From contig JAINUG010000011.1 in NCBI GenBank assembly GCA_029706075.1, forward strand, positions 9,739,001 through 9,803,000: DNA of 64,000 nucleotides, given 5' to 3'. The stretch is from Aldrovandia affinis (taxonomy: Eukaryota; Chordata; Actinopteri; Notacanthiformes; Halosauridae). The first letter of the stretch is position 1. Each line of letters begins with the position of its first letter. This document shows positions 59,390 through 64,000 of the stretch, piece after piece. Below the pieces are notes generated by a model that saw only the letters and a list, made by a program, of their open reading frames with translations, did not search any database and was not told where the DNA came from. The position numbers and the translations under genes were made by a program.

Positions 59390-60082
59390 TCAGCGTTTAT
59401 GTCTTTTTTTCTGAACATACACAACTTGAAACGGTGCGAGCAGATCTGTTCTGAGCCACAATGAATCAGGTGTCTTCGCTTTATAATCGATCAGCAGATA
59501 ACCGAATGGTTCGCCTGTGGCGTCTTTGAAAGATTCCATAAAATATCTTGTATTACCGGGGTACATCTGTCTAGCCAACACATTAATTTGGTTATTGTCA
59601 CGGGGGTTCTTAAACAATATCAGATAATTAGTATTCAGACTAATTGTACGGCTGGTCTTACCCTGAAAAAATAAATTCTGTACCAAATAGATCGCACTGA
59701 GATTACGATGATGTACATATTGTGTAAACACTTTCTCAACCTGTTGACTGTTACTAGCGTCTTTCATAACATCGTCAATAATTAATAAACATGTTTTAGA
59801 CGGAGGTAATAGGTCATCGTCATCCAACCTTTCGGGTATACCTTCAACAAATGTGATATCCCTTAATTTTAACAGTTCGTCATATAATGGTTGCCAACAG
59901 TCGTAGATATAGACTATCTTTTCAATTTTATCAGAGATCAAACGATCCGCATTAGCTAGTAGGGTTTTTACAAAATACGTTTTCCCCGAGTTAGATGGCC
60001 CACTTATCACGCAAGAGAAGGGGTGTTGCAAACGTTGGTCAAATCGTGAAACTACCGGCGCCGTCGGATTATTTCTTTCCAT
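59390..60082 (-). CDS. Polinton packaging ATPase (FtsK/HerA type), unit 2, intact
   Basis: 230 residues from ATG 60,082 (MERNNPTAPVVSRFDQRL); an upstream GTG at 60,130 is open but overlaps the PolB end. Walker A G28-T35 (GPSNSGKT), Walker B C98-D104 (CLLIIDD), then NLSAIYLVQNLFFQGK with a sensor-like Gln/Asn and a basic tail (KKRHKR). It belongs to the A32/FtsK-HerA genome-packaging ATPases, which push DNA into the capsid. The only copy of the three with an unbroken frame. It starts 5 bases after the PolB stop. Confidence 0.93.
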   Translation of the reverse strand: MERNNPTAPVVSRFDQRLQHPFSCVISGPSNSGKTYFVKTLLANADRLISDKIEKIVYIYDCWQPLYDELLKLRDITFVEGIPERLDDDDLLPPSKTCLLIIDDVMKDASNSQQVEKVFTQYVHHRNLSAIYLVQNLFFQGKTSRTISLNTNYLILFKNPRDNNQINVLARQMYPGNTRYFMESFKDATGEPFGYLLIDYKAKTPDSLWLRTDLLAPFQVVYVQKKRHKR

Positions 60083-60086
60083 GTTT

Positions 60087-62507
60087 TCAGTAGCCGTAAG
60101 GTAGAGTTGTGTAGTCTGGTAATAAAACACGTTTGTTATAAACTACTCTAAACCTTTTAACAAGTGGGGTGTTTTTTAATGTGAGGTTTTTTTTAACACG
60201 TGTTATGGTTTCTGATCGAGCAATAACATGACGTGTGGAGTCCCCTTGTTCCACAAAATGCTCAACCAGGTCAATTAATGATTTCAGATTAATCACTTTA
60301 GACGCTTCGGCGTTTAAAGTAATCCCTTTAGCTTTCATACAACAGGAACCCTTGAACGTCCTATAGCCGTAAGTCTTGGGGCCCCCGGAACAGAATTCGG
60401 TTATGTAATCGTCATGAGAGACCTCACTGGTGAGGTTCCCCAAATATGGGCCAAGTTCTGGTTCCTCGTCACCCTCGGCTGTCACGAACACAACACTGTC
60501 TGTATCGCTATACAGCAAGCGGCTTCCTAATGTGTTCATCAGATCGTATAGCTCGAGACGCGCATGCGCTGTTGTGAAGGCCCCTATGAATATGTTTATG
60601 TCACGTGTAGTACCTACAACACCATCGGGGTGGCGCTACTGAACCATGGCAACACTTTCTGACACAAAAGAGAAATGTGTCACGTCTATATCACCCGAAA
60701 AAATGTATCGGGCAAATTCGCCTGGTTCTCTCAACAATGTTGTGCTCGGTAAATTCTCCCTCATTGAAAATCTGCCCCACAAAGAATTTAAAAGCAGTTT
60801 ATTAATCGACCTTTGCGCTGGGTTAAAAGAAATGTTTGATGGGTCAAGTGCAATATCCTCATGTGCAAGATAGTCTTCTATATACCCCTGTTTGTCGGCC
60901 TCTGTCACAACATGGGCGGGATAGCCGCTAGCTTCCTGTTTGTGGCATAAGAATGTTTTGACATAGTCTGAAAACAGAGTGTCAGATCTGTCTGGAAAAT
61001 GCCAAACCTCATCCACCCTAGTTACAACATACCCGAATTCTAAAGCTTTTAACAATTCGAGACTCACCCATGTACCTGAGATGGACCTCTCGGCGTCCGT
61101 GTGTGAGCAGACTCCTGACTGATTCTCCTGCAGAGCGCATGTGGCGCATAAAGGAAACATCAACTTGCCATGACACCTGAAGGGCAGAACAGGGTGCAAC
61201 AATCGTCTAGGGGGTAATACTGTTGCTTTGACGAACCCATAATAATTTTCCAAGGGTCCGAAATTTTGCGATATAACCTGCGGATGCCCAATGGGGTATG
61301 ATTTACGCGACTGACAGTAGGGATACAAACTAGTAAAGTCAAGGTAGCGAATTTTCTCACCATCACCGATCGTGTGGTACAGCTTGTAGGCGTTTGTACG
61401 TCCGCCAAAGAGAGCATGTCTGGGGTTTAAACGCTCGGGTTTAACATATGAAGCCATAAAAGCGATAACCTCCTGATTGTGGCTTTTTTCATACTTCCAC
61501 TGACACTCCCACATAACAACCACCTCGAGTCCATAAACATTTTTGAGTCTGTCTACCTTGTCATCGAAACGCTGTCTTAGGACCTCGTATGGAGTTCCGG
61601 ACAAAGGGTGTATATCCTGCGGACTGAATGAACAGTTGTGCCCATGATGCATACATCCGTTAAACTCTAACGCCACCCGGGTATTGCCTTCCTCGTAATA
61701 ACCGTCAAGGTAGAAATGACCTACAGCTTTCTCGCCGGTGTTTAATGCATGTTCTACAGCAAACCCTGGATTGTTTTAACAAGCTCCAACCATTCAATTG
61801 ATACGTTTGAAAATGCTTTGTGTTGATTAATGTAAGCACCATCATATGTGTGGGCTATAGTGTCTTTTGGTATAAACTTTGATTTGTATACAGCCATACA
61901 ACACGCTGGTAGAGTTGTTTGTGTGAACGGGTCCACCCCTGTACATTTTATGAACTCTGCACGGTATTTTAAACACGCCTCTTTCAGGAGAACCACATCA
62001 TTTCTGCCATAAGCAAACAGCTCTTTTTGGAAGTTGAACACATCGTTTTTAACAGTTGCGTACCATAGGTCAAATTCTTTCCTGGTTTTGTCTGTCATGT
62101 ATTCGTAACCGTAGTAATATTTAGAAGGATATGAACCGACATATACGTTGTTTTCGGTGGTGTTGAAGCGGTGTGGGAAAAAACCTTTATCGGCTGTCGA
62201 TAGATTAAATGCTGCGGGTGTTTTAGCTAAAGCCATGGGAATAAAACTGTAACTATCGATAAACCGCTGTTTGAATATTTCATCATACATGTAGATAATT
62301 CGCGCCCCTGTCACGGTCATTTTAGGAGTTATACCTACGTTGGTCAAATACTCTGCAAGTATGTGGTGGTCAAAGCCGGCGGCATTATGAGCTATCCATG
62401 TGAAATTTTCATACTTTGAGTTTCTGAAACGTTTTATGAGGTTTTCAACACAATTAAACCCTTCAGCATGAAACTCCTCACCCGCATAGGTTATGGCATA
62501 AACGAAA
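60087..62507 (-). pseudogene. Polinton DNA polymerase B, unit 2 (5'-truncated, nearly open)
   Basis: Best-preserved polymerase copy. One base is missing near 61,765 relative to unit 1, and an in-frame TAG lies at 60,636-60,638 between motifs B and C; otherwise open. Motif A Asp at 61,338-61,340 (YLDFTSLYPY), motif B at 60,771-60,800 (KLLLNSLWGR), motif C at 60,495-60,512 (YSDTDS). A conserved VALEFNGCMHHGHNC block near 61,640-61,680 precedes the palm. Family: protein-primed B polymerases of adintoviruses and Polintons, which start copying from a terminal protein. The N-terminus and Exo I are outside the unit. Confidence 0.92.
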
Positions 62508-62870
62508 CATTTTTCTTGCTTCTACCGGATATGTTTTCAAAATGTCTACAGCTACACCGTCTGAATCCGCAATCACCTCCTGCTCAACATCTGGGGGGCC
62601 GGTGTTCTTAACAGCATCCAAAGGTAACGATAGGTTTAATGAGGTAGTCTCGATAGAACCCTGCTTAATCAAGGACAAATATCTATGCAGCAATGACGAA
62701 TATTTAGCAGCCTTCTCATCGATACCCAAATCGGTTCTATTCAGAACTGTTCTTATAGAGGCATCCAGATCGTTCTCGACACTTTGTCTTAAAGGTATAG
62801 GGGTCCGGTTATCTCTTAGTCTATCCACCTGACTTTGTGGCACTAAAAACATTTTCTCTGCGTATTCCAT
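62478..62870 (-). pseudogene. conserved late protein, unit 3 (3'-truncated, frameshifted)
   Basis: ATG at 62,870. Same as unit 2 up to GVAVDILK, then one T is missing from a T-run near 62,533, changing the last residues before the junction. Confidence 0.85.
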
Positions 62871-62880
62871 AACTATAAGC

Positions 62881-63207
62881 CTAACTTTGTCTCGATAGTG
62901 AGCTTGTTAGAAACGGTACTGCCACGGATAGTAGTGGTAGAAGAAAGCCTCCTCTCTGGTTAATAACCCGCTTCTTTGTAGCCAAAGCTATCTTTTTATC
63001 GGCAATGTTCCTGATATAAGCCTTTTTCTTTTTTTTATATTGAGGGGTTGTGAGCGGTATCACACCACGTAGTATATTAAAAGCAATCTCACACAACGCC
63101 AGGATCAGTTCTTTTGAAGCCGTTTGCAGAATAACTTTTCTTTGGGCGGGTTTTGCATTTAAAAGAATTTGCATGAGCGGAAGATTACGTATAACCCGCG
63201 CAGACAT
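62881..63207 (-). CDS. Polinton basic/hydrophobic protein, unit 3 (108 aa)
   Basis: Same as the 110-aa proteins except for a six-base, in-frame loss near 63,030 in the Lys-rich middle (QYKKKKKAY) and a Leu-to-Ser change near the end (TSSLSRQS). Confidence 0.8.
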   Translation of the reverse strand: MSARVIRNLPLMQILLNAKPAQRKVILQTASKELILALCEIAFNILRGVIPLTTPQYKKKKKAYIRNIADKKIALATKKRVINQRGGFLLPLLSVAVPFLTSSLSRQS

Positions 63208-63216
63208 GTCGGTATC

Positions 63217-63906
63217 TCAGCGTTTATGTCTTTTTTTCTGAACATACACAACTTGAAACGGTGCGAGCAGATCTGTTCTGAGCCGCAATGAATCAGGTGT
63301 CTTCGCTTTATAATCGATCAGCAGATAACCGAATGGTTCGCCTGTGGCGTCTTTGAAAGATTCCATAAAATATCTTGTATTACCGGGGTACATCTGTCTA
63401 GCCAACACATTAATTTGGTTATTGTCACGGGGGTTCTTAAACAATATCAGATAATTAGTATTCAGACTAATTGTACGGCTGGTCTTACCCTGAAAAATAA
63501 ATTCTGTACCAAATAGATCGCACTGAGATTACGATGATGTACATATTGTGTAAACACTTTCTCAACCTGTTGACTGTTACTAGCGTCTTTCATAACATCG
63601 TCAATAATTAATAAACATGTTTTAGACGGAGGTAATAGGTCATCGTCATCCAACCTTTCGGGTATACCTTCAACAAATGTGATATCCCTTAATTTTAACA
63701 GTTCGTCATATAATGGTTGCCAACAGTCGTAGATATAGACTATCTTTTCAATTTTATCAGAGATCAAACGATCCGCATTAGCTAGTAGGGTTTTTACAAA
63801 ATACGTTTTCCCCGAGTTAGATGGCCCACTTATCACGCAAGAAGGGGTGTTGCAAACGTTGGTCAAATCGTGAAACTACCGGCGCCGTCGGATTATTTCT
63901 TTCCAT
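63217..63906 (-). pseudogene. Polinton packaging ATPase, unit 3 (two frameshifts)
   Basis: ATG at 63,906 by alignment to unit 2. Two bases are missing near 63,841 (GCAAGAAGGG for GCAAGAGAAGGG) and one A from the A-run near 63,494. Walker A and B lie in the open piece 63,462-63,866. Confidence 0.88.
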
Positions 63907-63910
63907 GTTT

Positions 63911-64000
63911 TCAGTAGCCGTAAGGTAGAGTTGTGTAGTCTGGTAATAAAACACGTTTGTTATAAACTACTCTAAACCTTTTAACAAGTGGGGTGTTTTT
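63911..64000 (-). pseudogene. Polinton DNA polymerase B, unit 3, C-terminal end (partial)
   Basis: The last ~30 codons of a third polymerase copy (LTLKNTPLVKRFRVVYNKRV) before the window ends. Shows that the array continues to the right. Confidence 0.85.

Larger units (their letters stand above)
47811..64000. mobile_element. Polinton/Maverick (endogenous adintovirus-like), right end outside
   Basis: More than 16 kb holding the diagnostic set: retrovirus-like integrase, adenain protease, FtsK/HerA ATPase, protein-primed PolB, and major and minor jelly-roll capsid proteins. The left edge is inferred from loss of L2 homology at 47,808. The next bases AGTAGTTAGGGGG start with AG, as Polinton ends usually do, and ATCAGT (47,805-47,810) could be the 6-bp duplication. 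The opposite terminal repeat is not in the window, so inverted repeats could not be checked. Confidence 0.93.
54847..64000. repeat. tandem array of a 3.83-kb Polinton segment (at least 2.4 units)
   Basis: Unit 1 54,847-58,673 (3,827 bp), unit 2 58,674-62,507 (3,834 bp), unit 3 from 62,508, running off the window. CTACCGGATA, for instance, recurs at 54,861, 58,688 and 62,522. Each junction joins the PolB exonuclease region (ATAAACGAAA) to the interior of the late gene (CATTTTTCTTGC). Units are almost identical; differences are mainly 1-2 base indels. Confidence 0.97.

Noticed and set aside
47811-64000. Free-living adenovirus or a misplaced viral contig
   Set aside because: The integrase with chromodomain and the nested position in a LINE fit an integrated Polinton. 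Contamination is less likely, although the tandem array still needs read support.

Overview
The window is nuclear DNA of a ray-finned fish, probably a teleost. The evidence is one recognisable vertebrate gene with GT-AG introns in a background of fish-type repeats: tRNA-headed SINEs, L2/CR1, L1 and RTE LINEs, Tc1, hAT, piggyBac and pogo DNA transposons, and Ty3/gypsy LTR elements. The species cannot be fixed from the sequence. No rRNA, functional tRNA gene or CRISPR array was seen.

Regions: (1) 1-5.7 kb holds the four-exon homologue of C9orf85, a small CxxC zinc-ribbon protein, on the + strand. A possible exon of a minus-strand gene lies at 7.25-7.36 kb. (2) 9-47.8 kb is a graveyard of nested transposable elements. 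The best resolved insertions have target-site duplications: a tRNA-SINE at 9.1-9.5 kb; two Tc1-type elements at 16.2-18.35 kb; an RTE LINE at 24.0-27.2 kb inserted in an L2 3' UTR with a perfect 11-bp duplication; two hAT-type elements (36.05 and 40.5 kb) with perfect 8-bp duplications; and two piggyBac derivatives (38.2 and 40.9 kb) flanked by TTAA. A pogo/jerky-like coding region with its own introns lies at 21.6-22.4 kb. A gypsy pol remnant runs from 35.7 to 37.9 kb, and its LTR-like tail carries three of the DNA transposons.

(3) 47.8 kb to the end is a Polinton/Maverick of the adintovirus type, inserted in a truncated L2-like LINE. The + strand has an early-looking cluster: an unknown protein with a nuclear-localisation-like stretch, a Cys/His protein with an LxCxE motif, and a Bcl-2-like protein. 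It ends at a polyadenylation signal. The late cluster follows: retrovirus-type integrase with chromodomain, penton-like minor capsid, basic core protein, double jelly-roll major capsid (hexon), and adenain-type protease. The convergent minus strand carries a conserved late protein, a 110-aa basic/hydrophobic protein, the FtsK/HerA-type packaging ATPase and protein-primed DNA polymerase B. The genes form a virion-building and self-integrating set: PolB copies the DNA, integrase inserts it, capsid, core and protease build the particle, and the ATPase packages it. Integrase and PolB are interrupted by stop codons and frameshifts, so this copy is not intact as read.

(4) The minus-strand block (truncated late gene, 110-aa gene, ATPase, PolB) is present in tandem at least 2.4 times with a period of about 3.83 kb (junctions near 58,673 and 62,507), and the third unit runs off the window. 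The copies differ far more by one- or two-base indels than by substitutions. That points either to a very recent amplification with long-read sequence errors or to an assembly artefact.
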